Source of the DNA: Cognatundibacterium squillarum
Lineage (GTDB): Bacteria > Pseudomonadota > Gammaproteobacteria > Burkholderiales > Burkholderiaceae_D
Length of the DNA stretch: 64,000 nt
Reading direction: 5' to 3'
NCBI RefSeq assembly: GCF_014652435.1
Contig: NZ_BMYU01000001.1
Location: 186,001 to 250,000 of the forward strand
Positions within the stretch are counted from its first letter, which is position 1; the number at the start of each line of letters is the position of its first letter. Positions 17,605 to 26,837 of this stretch are shown here, piece after piece. The notes below the pieces were generated by a model. The model was not told where the DNA came from. It saw nothing but the letters and a program-made list of their open reading frames with translations, and made no database searches. Position numbers and translations under genes: made by a program.

Positions 17605-17640
17605 TTAGGGCGCATTGTAATGCGCCGATTGGGAATGATA
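17577..17640 (-). repeat. Cassette junction repeat, inverted copy C
   Basis: AAGGCCGTAAGACGTATCCC, then the palindrome GGCGCATTGTAATGCGCC (17609-17626) and GATTGGGAATGA. It is the mirror of the arms at 16867-16911 and matches the left arm of copy A at 16139. Confidence 0.8.
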
Positions 17641-17687
17641 CCGAGCCGCTACGCCGTTTTCCGGCTGCAAAATGCCTGTTTTAGCCC

Positions 17688-17773
17688 CAAATGCGGACTT
17701 CAGCACAGCGATCCGGCGGTCGTCGGCAGAAAGTCCGGGCCTTCAGAAATCATCCATGCGGAATTCTGCATAA
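17688..17773 (+). repeat. Dispersed integrase-linked repeat, copy R3
   Basis: Runs from CAAATGCGGACTTCAGCACAG through the core GGTCGTCGGCAGAAAGTC to TTCTGCATAA. CGGACTT pairs with AAGTCCG. It is the right edge of the toxin/immunity array; no partner copy is visible on the left side near 14.5 kb. No gene lies between 17641 and 17881. Confidence 0.85.
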
Positions 17774-17881
17774 ACGCGTGTTCGTACAGCGTTAATTAAC
17801 AGCTGTTTTCAGAGGCTGGGTAGGCTTTGGCTTCGCTTACCTGTTTGTCTGGAGAATGGTGTTTTTCGGGAAATTGCTACC

Positions 17882-19114
17882 TTACACCGTTGTCAGTGAA
17901 GACCGGTATAAGCGCAGCCACGCCAGCAGTTTTAAGGCGCAAGGCAGCACGGCGTACGCCAGTATCAGCGCGCTGACGGCCTGTGCATCCTGCCTGCCCG
18001 GCGCGTAACCAGCCAGACTCAGCAATGGCATGGCCAAACCCGCTGCCAGCGCCAGATTCATTTTGCTGAGCCAGTTCCATAAACCGAAATACCAGCCCTC
18101 CTGCCCGCTGTCCTGCTGTTGCCGAATCACGCCCGCCAGTAAGGCGGATGGCAAGGCCAGATCCGCGCCCAGAGCAAAGCCGGAACCGGCGCACACCAGT
18201 GCGAACAACAGCAAGTCGCCAGCACCGAGAATACACACCGTGCTGAACGATGCGATGGCCAGCCACATACCGGCCTGCCATGCCCTCGCCTCATGCCAGC
18301 GGCGTCCTAGCCAGTTCCATACCGGAACAGACAGCGCAGCGCAGACAAAATACAGCAGCAACAATAAGCCAGCCTGATCGGGACGCTGCAGTACGTCGGC
18401 GGCGTAAAACAAAAACAGCGTGGCGGGAATGGCGGATGCGATGCCGTTCAGGGCGAAGCTTTGATACAAATGGCGCGTGGTATCTGCCTGAAAAATCGCG
18501 AGCGAGCGCGGCGGACTGGCGGTCTGGCTGCTTGCGTGATACGTTTCTGCCGGATGTGATCTGTACAAACGCCAGATTGCGAAAACAGATAACACGCACG
18601 AAATAATCAGAACCTGAAACACCGCCGCTGCGGAAAACCAGTATGTCCACAACGAGGCGATAATCACGCCGCACAAACCTGCAAATTCGCGTGCAGATGT
18701 CAGTTGCAAGCGGGTTTGTGGCGAATTGCCCAGAATCGCGCCCCAGCTTTGCAGTGCAATCGTTGCGCTGCTGAATCCCAGATACACCAGCAGTAAGCCA
18801 GCGCACAGGCTGATTGCCGGAACGTTCTGTAAAGGGTGAAACAGCAGCCAGAAACCAAGATTGACCGGCAGCGTCGCCAGCGCGAACGTGAGCGCAAAGC
18901 GCGCCGGATGCTGCTGTTTATCCAGCCATGCGCCAAACCAGGGGTCAAAAAAAGCATCAGCTACACGCGATGCCAGCAAAATCAGGCCGATTGCTGTCAG
19001 CGACCAGCCGTAACTGGCGGTGTACAGTTGTGGCACATAGACATACACCGGCAAGGACAGCAAAGCCAGCGGAAATCCGGGTAATCCGTACTGCAGCAGG
19101 TATTTGAGCGGCAT
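17882..19114 (-). CDS. MFS transporter of the GPH/MelB-like (MFS_2) type
   Basis: 410 residues with about 12 membrane segments, inner membrane. SRVADAFFDPWFGAWLD contains the R-x-x-DA-x-x-DP motif of glycoside-pentoside-hexuronide:cation symporters. Substrate unknown: many betaproteobacterial members of this type are not sugar carriers. The start at MPLKYLLQYG (19114) is chosen because the upstream frame runs through the hom terminator hairpin. The gene lies downstream of that terminator and so probably has its own promoter. The other edge adjoins the accessory array. Confidence 0.82.
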   Translation of the reverse strand: MPLKYLLQYGLPGFPLALLSLPVYVYVPQLYTASYGWSLTAIGLILLASRVADAFFDPWFGAWLDKQQHPARFALTFALATLPVNLGFWLLFHPLQNVPAISLCAGLLLVYLGFSSATIALQSWGAILGNSPQTRLQLTSAREFAGLCGVIIASLWTYWFSAAAVFQVLIISCVLSVFAIWRLYRSHPAETYHASSQTASPPRSLAIFQADTTRHLYQSFALNGIASAIPATLFLFYAADVLQRPDQAGLLLLLYFVCAALSVPVWNWLGRRWHEARAWQAGMWLAIASFSTVCILGAGDLLLFALVCAGSGFALGADLALPSALLAGVIRQQQDSGQEGWYFGLWNWLSKMNLALAAGLAMPLLSLAGYAPGRQDAQAVSALILAYAVLPCALKLLAWLRLYRSSLTTV

Positions 19115-19130
19115 AGTGGCGTCTGAATAT

Positions 19131-19165
19131 AAAAACGCCCTCATTATTTCATGAGGGCGTTTTTT
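19131..19165. terminator. Terminator after hom
   Basis: AAAAACGCCCTCAT pairs with ATGAGGGCGTTTTT around a six-base loop, with T-runs both ways. It lies 55 bases past the hom stop on the minus strand. Confidence 0.9.
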
Positions 19166-19220
19166 ATGCCGGAACCGGCGCTTCACTGCTGCCGTGCAGT
19201 TTTGAGAGGCTCAGATCAGC

Positions 19221-20531
19221 TTAGTTCAGCTCTTCAAGGCGCAGCTTGGTGACTTTGCCGCTGACGGTTGCCAGCTGTTCGATTTTTTCAATCGCGGCGA
19301 TGATGTGCTTTTCTTTGGTCTGATGGGTCAGAATGATGATGTCGGTGCGGGTTGCGCCATCGCCCGGTTCTTTTTGCAGCATTGCATCAATCGAAATCGT
19401 CAGGTCCGCCAGAATACGTGTGACATCGGCCAGTACGCCCGGACGGTCTTCCACATGCATACGCAGATAGTAGCTGGTGGTGACTTCTTCAATCGGCAGA
19501 ATCGGCAGATTGCTGATCGCATCCGGCTGGAATGCCAGATGCGGAACACGGTGTTCAGGATCTGCCGTTGCCAGACGGGTTACGTCGACCAGATCTGCAA
19601 TCACAGAAGATGCTGTTGGTTCTGAACCCGCGCCTTTGCCGTAATACAGCGTGGTACCAACCGCATCCGATTGCACCAGCACCGCATTCATCGCACCTTC
19701 CACATTGGCAATCAGGCGTTTGGCCGGTACCAGTGTCGGATGTACACGCAATTCCACGCCTTCAGCAACGCGCTTGGCGATGCCGAGCAGCTTGATGCGG
19801 TAACCAAGCTCTTCTGCAAACTGAATATCAATGGCTTCCAGTTGCGTAATGCCTTCAACATAGGCCTTATCGAACTGCATAGGAATGCCGTAAGCAATCG
19901 ACGCCATGATGGTGGCTTTATGGGCCGCATCCACACCTTCGATATCGAAAGTCGGGTCCGCTTCTGCATAGCCGAGTTCCTGCGCCTGCTTCAGTACCTC
20001 CTGAAAACTCAGGCCTTTGTCACGCATTTCAGACAAAATGAAGTTGGTGGTGCCGTTGATGATGCCGGCGATCCATTCGATACGGTTCGCTGTCAAACCT
20101 TCACGCAGGGCTTTGATAATCGGGATGCCGCCGGCTACTGCGGCCTCAAACGCGACCATCACGCCTTTTTCTTGTGCGGCTTTGAAAATTTCATTGCCGT
20201 GAATCGCCAGCAAGGCTTTGTTGGCGGTGACTACATGCTTGCCGTTCGCTATGGCCTGAAGCACCAGCTCACGTGCGGTTTCGTAGCCGCCGATCAGTTC
20301 AACAACGATATCAATTTCAGGATTGTTGACGACGTCGGATGCCTGCGCGACCACCTGAATCGTATCGCCGCAAATCTTACGAGCCCGTTCCGTATTCCGT
20401 GCGGCAATCATGGTAATTTCAATTCCACGGCCTGCGCGACGCATAATTTCCTGCTGATTGCGCTGTAATACGTGAAATACTCCGGAACCGACAGTTCCTA
20501 TACCTAACAGACCGACTTTGATGGGTTTCAT
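19221..20531 (-). CDS. hom: Homoserine dehydrogenase
   Basis: 436 residues. Reduces aspartate semialdehyde to homoserine with NAD(P)H, the branch point to threonine and methionine. The N-terminus GLLGIGTVGSGVFHVL is the nucleotide-binding loop; GGIPIIKALREGLTANRI and GIINGTTNFIL belong to the catalytic domain. A C-terminal ACT domain (YYLRMHVEDRPGVLADVTRI) implies feedback control, usually by threonine. It follows alaA by 22 bases on the same strand, a common order in betaproteobacteria. Confidence 0.97.
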   Translation of the reverse strand: MKPIKVGLLGIGTVGSGVFHVLQRNQQEIMRRAGRGIEITMIAARNTERARKICGDTIQVVAQASDVVNNPEIDIVVELIGGYETARELVLQAIANGKHVVTANKALLAIHGNEIFKAAQEKGVMVAFEAAVAGGIPIIKALREGLTANRIEWIAGIINGTTNFILSEMRDKGLSFQEVLKQAQELGYAEADPTFDIEGVDAAHKATIMASIAYGIPMQFDKAYVEGITQLEAIDIQFAEELGYRIKLLGIAKRVAEGVELRVHPTLVPAKRLIANVEGAMNAVLVQSDAVGTTLYYGKGAGSEPTASSVIADLVDVTRLATADPEHRVPHLAFQPDAISNLPILPIEEVTTSYYLRMHVEDRPGVLADVTRILADLTISIDAMLQKEPGDGATRTDIIILTHQTKEKHIIAAIEKIEQLATVSGKVTKLRLEELN

Positions 20532-20553
20532 AAGATTTTCGACAATATAAAAG

Positions 20554-21783
20554 TTAATTAGTACCGTGACGCTTTCGGTAAGCTTCGAGGAAATGCGAAA
20601 TACGACCGAAAGCTTCCGTTAAATCATCCGTATTAGGCAGGAACACCACACGGAAATGGTCAGGCTTGATCCAGTTAAAGCCTGTTCCCTGCACTAACAA
20701 TACGCGCTGCTCGATCAACAGTTCGCGTATGAATTCCTGATCATCGGCAATCGGGTAGATTTCCGGATCCAGTTTCGGAAACATATACAGAGCCGCTTTG
20801 GGTTTAACGCAGCTGACTCCGGGAATTTCTGTTAACAACTTATGCGCAAGATCGCGCTGCTTCAGCAGGCGGCCGCCGGGGCCAACCAGATCCTGAATAC
20901 TCTGATAACCGCCCAGCGCAGTCTGAATCGCAAACTGCCCCGGCGCATTGGCGCACAGGCGCATGGACGCGAGCATGTTCAGACCTTCAATGTAATCTTT
21001 TGCGTGGCGCTTTTCGCCGGAAACAATCATCCAGCCGGCGCGATAGCCGCAGGAACGGTAATTTTTAGAGAGACCATTCAAGGTCACAAACAATACATCA
21101 TCTGCCAGCGAGGCGATAGAAATATGCTGTTCGCCGTCATACAAGGTTTTGTCGTAGATTTCATCGGCAAACACCACCAGCTGATGCTGACGCGCAATTT
21201 CCACCAACTGCTCCAGCACTTCACGCGGATACAGTGCGCCGGTAGGATTATTCGGATTGATGATGACAATGGCTTTGGTATTCGGCGTGATCTTGGCGCG
21301 GATATCATCCATATCCGGCATCCAGCCTGCACTTTCATCGCAGACATAGTGCACCGGTTTGCCGCCGGAAAGGCTGACCGCCGCAGTCCATAATGGATAA
21401 TCCGGTGCAGGCACCAGCACTTCATCGCCACTGTTCAGTAAGGCATTCATGCCCATGACGATCAGTTCAGATGCACCGTTGCCGATATAAATATCTTCAA
21501 TCGTCACACCGTGGATATGTTTTTCCTGGCTGTAATGCATGATGGCTTTACGCGGTGCAAACATGCCTTTGGAATCGGTATAGCCCGCAGCGCCCTGCAT
21601 ATTGCGTATCATGTCCTGCACGATTTCATCCGGCGGATCGAAGTTAAAGACTGCCAGATTGCCGATATTCAGCTTAATGATTTTGTGGCCTTCGTCTTCC
21701 ATCTGCTTGGCCTTTTCCAGCACCGGACCACGGATGTCGTAACACACATCGGCTAACTTCTGAGATTTCTGAATCGGGCGCAC
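20554..21783 (-). CDS. alaA: Alanine-synthesising aminotransferase AlaA-type
   Basis: 409 residues, fold-type I PLP enzyme. AlaA transfers the amino group of glutamate to pyruvate to make alanine. NIGNLAVFNFDPPDEIV is characteristic of the AlaA group. NPNNPTGALY and ADEIYDKTLYDG line the cofactor, and the PLP lysine lies in LNGLSKNYRSCGYRAGW. The start is GTG with AAGGAA upstream. Cotranscription with hom suggests coordination of alanine and aspartate-family amino acid synthesis. Confidence 0.9.
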   Translation of the reverse strand: MRPIQKSQKLADVCYDIRGPVLEKAKQMEDEGHKIIKLNIGNLAVFNFDPPDEIVQDMIRNMQGAAGYTDSKGMFAPRKAIMHYSQEKHIHGVTIEDIYIGNGASELIVMGMNALLNSGDEVLVPAPDYPLWTAAVSLSGGKPVHYVCDESAGWMPDMDDIRAKITPNTKAIVIINPNNPTGALYPREVLEQLVEIARQHQLVVFADEIYDKTLYDGEQHISIASLADDVLFVTLNGLSKNYRSCGYRAGWMIVSGEKRHAKDYIEGLNMLASMRLCANAPGQFAIQTALGGYQSIQDLVGPGGRLLKQRDLAHKLLTEIPGVSCVKPKAALYMFPKLDPEIYPIADDQEFIRELLIEQRVLLVQGTGFNWIKPDHFRVVFLPNTDDLTEAFGRISHFLEAYRKRHGTN

Positions 21784-22167
21784 GCGAAAATTCCTTTTTA
21801 ATCAAGATACTGGGCAGGACGAATGAAGGCCTGTGCTGCAGAATGCTGCACTGCCGTACAAGCCATTTTGCACAAGGAATGCATCGAAAGCAATCACAGC
21901 GTTGCCCTTGTTTCCTTAAATTTCCGGAAAGTCCTCAAGTTTCGCCGAAAACCCGCGATCCGCCCATAGCTGAGATGCTGCAACTCCATATTCTGTTGCA
22001 ATATGCTTATGCGGATTTCGCATATATTGTGCTTGCAAACGGTTTTGCCGCATTTTTAAGCAGCTGCCGGACGGCAATCGCTCGCAAGCTTCAAACCAGA
22101 CAGCAAAAACAGGAAAAACAGTTACAATGCCGCACGTTTTTTCTGTTCGTCTTACCGGGATTCACGC
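21784..22167. other. Divergent intergenic region between alaA and the arn operon
   Basis: No gene seen. It holds AT-rich stretches with possible promoter elements (TATATT at 22023 and TACAAT near 22122) but no well-spaced -35 boxes. A small inverted repeat, ATGCG-gattt-CGCAT, lies near 22009. I see no clear PmrA-type TTAAG direct repeat pair. Confidence 0.5.
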
Positions 22168-22545
22168 ATGAAACTGCACTCTACTCAAACTCAGCAATAT
22201 CAGACTATTACCGCCTATGAAAAAGATGCGGTGGAGATCAATGCCATCTGGTACCGGCACAGTCTGATCGTTTTGCCGGAAGTGAAACCGGTGGTATGGG
22301 AGCCAGTCAGTTTTGAGCAATTGAGTAATGCCCATTTTGAACAGATCGAAGCATTCAAGCCTGATGTCGTGATTCTCGGTACAGGCCAGAAACAGCGCTT
22401 CGCACATCCGCGCCTGATGCAATCACTGATGCAGCGTCATATCGGTGTTGAATGCATGGACAACCACTCTGCATGCCGCACCTACAACATTCTGATGGCC
22501 GAGGGACGCAAAGTTGCACTGGCGCTGATCGTGGAGCCTGCATGA
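22168..22545 (+). CDS. Mth938-like domain protein (DUF498)
   Basis: 125 residues. VILGTGQKQRFAHPRLMQSLMQRHIGVECMDNHSACRTYNILMAEGR matches the Mth938/DUF498 family, whose mitochondrial relative NDUFAF3 helps assemble complex I. The bacterial role is unknown. Its stop overlaps the start of the arnT-like gene as ATGA, so it opens the arn transcription unit; a functional link to lipid A modification is not evident. Confidence 0.88.
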   Translation: MKLHSTQTQQYQTITAYEKDAVEINAIWYRHSLIVLPEVKPVVWEPVSFEQLSNAHFEQIEAFKPDVVILGTGQKQRFAHPRLMQSLMQRHIGVECMDNHSACRTYNILMAEGRKVALALIVEPA

Positions 22546-24212
22546 TGCGTTCGCCATTTGATTCCAAACTGATTATCCGCAGCCTGACAGCGGGATTTCT
22601 GCTGTTCTGGTTTTACATGCTGGGCGCGCGCGTGCTTGTACCTACGGACGAAGGCCGTTACGCGGAAATGGCGCGTGAAATGCTGGCGACCGGTGACTGG
22701 ATTACCTTGCGCTTAAACGGCATTAAATATTTTGAAAAGCCACCGCTGCAAAACTGGATGAATGCGCTGACCTTCGCCGTGTTCGGTCTGGGTGAATGGC
22801 AGGCGCGTTTCTGGACTGGCCTGACTGCCTTGCTGGGAATTGTTTCTGTTGGCTTTACCGCAGCGAAATTATATGACCGCCGTACCGGCTGGATTGCAGC
22901 ACTGATGCTGGCAACTGGGTTTTACTGGGCTGGTATGGGCCACGTTAACAGCCTGGATATGGGAATTTCCGGCTTTTTTGCAGTGTCACTGTGTGCCCTG
23001 ATACTTGGTCAGCGTGATGGCGTGTCAGCCAGTGAGCAAAGAAATTATATGTTGTTGTGCTGGGCAGCAATGGCACTGGCAACGCTGTCAAAAGGTCTGA
23101 TCGGCATTGTTTTACCCGGCGCAGTGCTGACCTTATATACGATCATTACCCGCGACTGGCGCATGTGGCTGAGGCTGCATCTGGGCAAAGGTATCCTGCT
23201 GTTTTTAGCGATTACCGCACCGTGGTTTATCCAGATCGCACTGCGTAATCCGGAACATCCTCACTTCTTTTTCATTCACGAACATTTCGACCGCTTTACC
23301 AGTGGTGTGCACAAACGCGGCGGCCCGTGGTATTACTTTATTCCGCTGATGGTGCTGGGTATTTTGCCGTGGCTGGGATATTTATTCAGCAGTGTTGCAG
23401 CTGGCTGGAAAAAAGAAACCAGTCGCTTTCAGCCTCTGCTGATGGCGTGGATCTGGGCGATCTTTTTCTTTGTGTTTTTCAGTGTTTCCGGCTCTAAACT
23501 GCCGGGCTACATTGTTCCGATTTTCCCTGCACTGGCCTTGATTGGTGCGCGTCAGGCGGCGCAAGGCGGCGAAATCTGGCAGAAATTGTCGCTGGCAACA
23601 GCAGGCCTGCTGGGTGTTGCACTGATCGCCGGCGTGCAATGGAAGCTGCCATCGCTGATCGCAGGCAAACCGGATTATGAAGTGCCACTGTATCAGGGCT
23701 ATGCGGTATGGTTGCAGTCTGCCGGTGTGCTCTTTCTGGCAGGCGCCATTGGTGGCTGGATTTTACTGAAGCAACAGCAAAAAGACTGGAGCTTGCTGGC
23801 ACTGGGTCTGAGCGGCTTTATCGCAGGTCAGGTCGCCTTCCTCGGACATAATGATTTCGGTAAATACATCGCCGGAACCGCACATCTGCCGGCAATGCGC
23901 GAAGTTTTAAAAACTCCCGGATCCCATTTCTACGGTGTCGGACGCTATGAACAAGCCATGCCGTTCTATCTGGAACGCACAATGACACTGGTGGAATTTC
24001 CCGACGAAATGCAGTTTGGCCTGAGTATTGAACCGCAATTGTGGATACCGGAACTTGAAGAATTTGTACGTCGCTGGCAAGCCCACGTACATAACAAAGA
24101 AGCTGCGGTTGCTGTTGTGCGTCGTGATATTTACGATGAATTTCAGAAACGCGGCTTGCCGATGCGCGTCATTGGTGACGACCCGAAACGCATTATCATC
24201 AGCGCGCAATAA
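22542..24212 (+). CDS. arnT: 4-amino-4-deoxy-L-arabinose transferase, ArnT-like
   Basis: About 556 residues, inner membrane, PMT/GT83 glycosyltransferase. It moves L-Ara4N from undecaprenyl phosphate to lipid A on the periplasmic side. The first loop, VPTDEGRYAEMAREMLATGD, carries the catalytic-type acidic residues, and ITLRLNGIKYFEKPPLQNWM is the ArnT-family motif. About 12 hydrophobic segments follow, then a C-terminal periplasmic domain. The start at 22542 overlaps the upstream stop; a second Met follows at once. The other arn functions are encoded directly downstream, which supports the specific name. Confidence 0.88.
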   Translation: MMRSPFDSKLIIRSLTAGFLLFWFYMLGARVLVPTDEGRYAEMAREMLATGDWITLRLNGIKYFEKPPLQNWMNALTFAVFGLGEWQARFWTGLTALLGIVSVGFTAAKLYDRRTGWIAALMLATGFYWAGMGHVNSLDMGISGFFAVSLCALILGQRDGVSASEQRNYMLLCWAAMALATLSKGLIGIVLPGAVLTLYTIITRDWRMWLRLHLGKGILLFLAITAPWFIQIALRNPEHPHFFFIHEHFDRFTSGVHKRGGPWYYFIPLMVLGILPWLGYLFSSVAAGWKKETSRFQPLLMAWIWAIFFFVFFSVSGSKLPGYIVPIFPALALIGARQAAQGGEIWQKLSLATAGLLGVALIAGVQWKLPSLIAGKPDYEVPLYQGYAVWLQSAGVLFLAGAIGGWILLKQQQKDWSLLALGLSGFIAGQVAFLGHNDFGKYIAGTAHLPAMREVLKTPGSHFYGVGRYEQAMPFYLERTMTLVEFPDEMQFGLSIEPQLWIPELEEFVRRWQAHVHNKEAAVAVVRRDIYDEFQKRGLPMRVIGDDPKRIIISAQ

Positions 24213-24252
24213 TCTTTTTTAGACAGAACACAGACAAAAAGAATACGGATCA

Positions 24253-24624
24253 ATGAATATTTCCACTTTTGGCTTTATTATCAGCGGCATTTTACTGAAT
24301 GCGCTGGCGCAGCTTTTACTGAAAAAAGGAACCAATGCCATCGGCGCAATCCATCTGACTGCAGATAACTGGTTTGCAACCGGCCTTCAGGTCGCAACGC
24401 AGCTGCCGATTATCGGTGGTCTGAGCTGCTATGTGATTTCGGTAGTTGTCTGGATTATCGGGCTGTCGCGGGTGGATGTTTCGATTGCCTATCCTATGCT
24501 GTCGATCGGCTATATTGTGAATGCGATCGGTGCATGGTACTTCCTCGGCGAGGTCATGTCGGTACAGCGTTTGCTTGCGATCGGCGTGATTATTATTGGT
24601 GTCGCCTTGCTCGTCAAAAGCTGA
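24253..24624 (+). CDS. SMR/EamA-type L-Ara4N-phosphoundecaprenol flippase subunit
   Basis: 123 residues, four membrane segments. ALAQLLLKKGTNAIG and the final GEVMSVQRLLAIGVIIIGVALLV are typical of ArnE/ArnF and small multidrug resistance relatives. Enterobacterial ArnE and ArnF act as a pair to flip L-Ara4N-phosphoundecaprenol; only one such gene is visible here, so it may work as a homodimer or the partner may be elsewhere. It lies between arnT and arnB. Confidence 0.8.
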   Translation: MNISTFGFIISGILLNALAQLLLKKGTNAIGAIHLTADNWFATGLQVATQLPIIGGLSCYVISVVVWIIGLSRVDVSIAYPMLSIGYIVNAIGAWYFLGEVMSVQRLLAIGVIIIGVALLVKS

Positions 24625-24725
24625 CAGGCATCAATTTGCCGCTTTTTTCCGTTTTTCAGGTGTGCAGACCCGCTTAATCTGACACCTTCTATGATGAATA
24701 CCGGTTTTCCGGATGGGATATTTCC

Positions 24726-25853
24726 ATGACTACAGAACTGAATTTTTTGCCTTTTACCAAGCCAACCATCGATGAGGACATGATTGCCGCTGTCGCGGAT
24801 GTGATGCGTTCCGGTTGGCTGACCAGCGGTCCGAAAGTACAGGAATTTGAGGCAAAACTTTCCGAGTTTTTCGGCGGTCGTCCGGTGCGTACATTTAATT
24901 CCGGTACCTGCACCATGGAAATCGCGCTGCGTATCGCTGGCATAGGTCCGGGCGACGAAGTGATTACAACACCGAATTCCTGGGTTGCTACGGCAAACGT
25001 CATTATTGAAACCGGCGCAACACCGGTATTTGCCGACATTGATCCGCAAACCCACAACATTGATCTCGATAAAGTGGAAGCCGTTATCACGCCACGTACC
25101 AAAGCCATTATTCCGGTACACATGTGCGGCCTGCCATGTGATATGGATAAGTTGTACGCAATTGCAGAAAAATACAAACTGCGCGTGATCGAAGATGCCG
25201 CACAGGCAATTGGCTCGACCTGGAAAGGCAAGCGTATCGGCGCGTTCGGTGACTTTGTGTCTTTCAGTTTTCAGGTGAATAAAAACATCATGACCGGTGA
25301 AGGTGGTTGCCTGGTACTGAATACGCCGGAAGAAGCGAAACTGGCTGAGCGCTACCGCCTGCAAGGCGTCAGCCGCAGTGGTCTGGATGGTATCGATGTG
25401 GATGTGCTTGGTGGCAAATACAATATGACCGATATGGCCGCAGCGATTGGTCTGGGACAGTTACGCCGCCTTGAAGAATTTAACGCAAAGCGTAAAGCCC
25501 TGGCTGCAAAATATTTTGAATTATTTGGTGCGGACTTCACGACACAAACTGGTGCGGAATTGCCGGTCGCGGATTTTGAAAATTCCAACTGGCATATGTT
25601 CCATATTGTATTGCCTGAGCGCATTAACCGTGCTGAATTCATGCAGAAAATGCTGGATGTAAAAATCGGCCTCGGCTATCACTATCGCCCGATTCATTTG
25701 TTCACCTTGTACCGTCAGCGTGGCTTCACTGATGGCATGTTCCCGGTGGCGGAACGCGTTGGTAAGCAGATTGTGACACTGCCGTTATTCCCGGCAATGA
25801 CAGATGCTGATGCAGAACGCGTGGTGTCTGCTGTAAAATCCTGCCTCTTTTAA
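24726..25853 (+). CDS. arnB: UDP-4-amino-4-deoxy-L-arabinose aminotransferase
   Basis: 375 residues, DegT/DnrJ/EryC1/StrS PLP enzyme. Converts UDP-Ara4O to UDP-L-Ara4N using glutamate. FLPFTKPTIDEDMIAAVADV and SGWLTSGPKVQEFE form the N-terminal block. AVIPVHMCGLPCDMD and IEDAAQAIGSTWKG line the cofactor. The PLP lysine is in SFSFQVNKNIMTGEGG, and GLGYHYRPIH is a conserved substrate loop. Its place inside the arn cluster favours ArnB over other sugar aminotransferases. Confidence 0.92.
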   Translation: MTTELNFLPFTKPTIDEDMIAAVADVMRSGWLTSGPKVQEFEAKLSEFFGGRPVRTFNSGTCTMEIALRIAGIGPGDEVITTPNSWVATANVIIETGATPVFADIDPQTHNIDLDKVEAVITPRTKAIIPVHMCGLPCDMDKLYAIAEKYKLRVIEDAAQAIGSTWKGKRIGAFGDFVSFSFQVNKNIMTGEGGCLVLNTPEEAKLAERYRLQGVSRSGLDGIDVDVLGGKYNMTDMAAAIGLGQLRRLEEFNAKRKALAAKYFELFGADFTTQTGAELPVADFENSNWHMFHIVLPERINRAEFMQKMLDVKIGLGYHYRPIHLFTLYRQRGFTDGMFPVAERVGKQIVTLPLFPAMTDADAERVVSAVKSCLF

Positions 25854-25871
25854 TATCCGGTACGCATCAGA

Positions 25872-26837
25872 ATGAAACCAGAATTATCCGTCGTTATCCC
25901 TGTTTACAATGAAGAAGCAGGTTTGGCCAAGTTATTCGCCCGTCTCTACCCTGCTCTGGATAAACTTGCTGAGCGCGGTGTCAGCTATGAAGTCGTCTTT
26001 GTGAATGACGGCAGCCGTGACAACACACCGTTGATTCTGGCGGATCAGTTCCGCGCGCGTCCGGACGTGACGCGTGTTGTGCTGTTCAACGGTAATTACG
26101 GTCAGCATATGGCGATCCTCGCCGGTTTCAAGGCAACACGTGGTGATATCGTTGTCACACTGGATGCGGATTTGCAAAATCCTCCGGAAGAAATCGGCGC
26201 GCTGGTCGATAAAATGCGTGAAGGTTATGACTACGTCGGTTCGATTCGTCGCAAACGTCAGGATTCTGCATGGCGTACCTATGCGTCAAAGGCGATGAAC
26301 CAGTTCCGCGAAAAGATTACCCGCATCAAAATTACGGATCAGGGCAATATGCTGCGCGCTTATGGCCGCAACGTGATTGATCTGATCAACCAGTGCAGCG
26401 AAGTAAATACCTTTGTACCAGCGCTGGCTTATACGTTCTCACGTAAACCGACGGAAATTACCGTTGAGCACGAAGAGCGTGCTGCCGGCGAATCCAAATA
26501 CTCGCTGTACAGTCTGATTCGTCTGAATTTTGATCTGATGACTGGCTTTTCCATCATGCCTTTGCAATGGTTCTCCATGCTGGGCATGGTGCTGTCACTG
26601 TTATCGGGCGGACTGGTTGCCTTGCTGCTGATCCGGCGCTTTGCATTCGGCGCAGAAGCGGAAGGTTTGTTCACCCTGTTCGCAATTGCTTTCTTCCTGA
26701 TGGGCGTGATTCTGTTCGGTATCGGCTTGCTCGGTGAGTATGTCGGACGTATTTACCAGCAGGTACGTGGTCGTCCGCGTTTTGTCGTGCAAACAATACT
26801 TGAGAGCGATGAACTGACTGAAAAGGAAGGCGTGTAA
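25872..26837 (+). CDS. arnC: Undecaprenyl-phosphate 4-deoxy-4-formamido-L-arabinose transferase
   Basis: 321 residues, GT2 glycosyltransferase with two C-terminal membrane segments. It attaches formylated Ara4N to undecaprenyl phosphate on the cytoplasmic face. VVIPVYNEEAGLAKLF, FVNDGSRDNTPLI and LDADLQNPPEEI are the nucleotide-sugar and metal motifs; TDQGNMLRAYGRNVIDLI is typical of ArnC. The final codon overlaps the next start by one base. Confidence 0.93.
   Translation: MKPELSVVIPVYNEEAGLAKLFARLYPALDKLAERGVSYEVVFVNDGSRDNTPLILADQFRARPDVTRVVLFNGNYGQHMAILAGFKATRGDIVVTLDADLQNPPEEIGALVDKMREGYDYVGSIRRKRQDSAWRTYASKAMNQFREKITRIKITDQGNMLRAYGRNVIDLINQCSEVNTFVPALAYTFSRKPTEITVEHEERAAGESKYSLYSLIRLNFDLMTGFSIMPLQWFSMLGMVLSLLSGGLVALLLIRRFAFGAEAEGLFTLFAIAFFLMGVILFGIGLLGEYVGRIYQQVRGRPRFVVQTILESDELTEKEGV

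Noticed and set aside
15457..17640. CRISPR array
   Set aside because: The repeats are few, long, unevenly spaced and separated by genes; no short regular repeat-spacer pattern and no cas genes.
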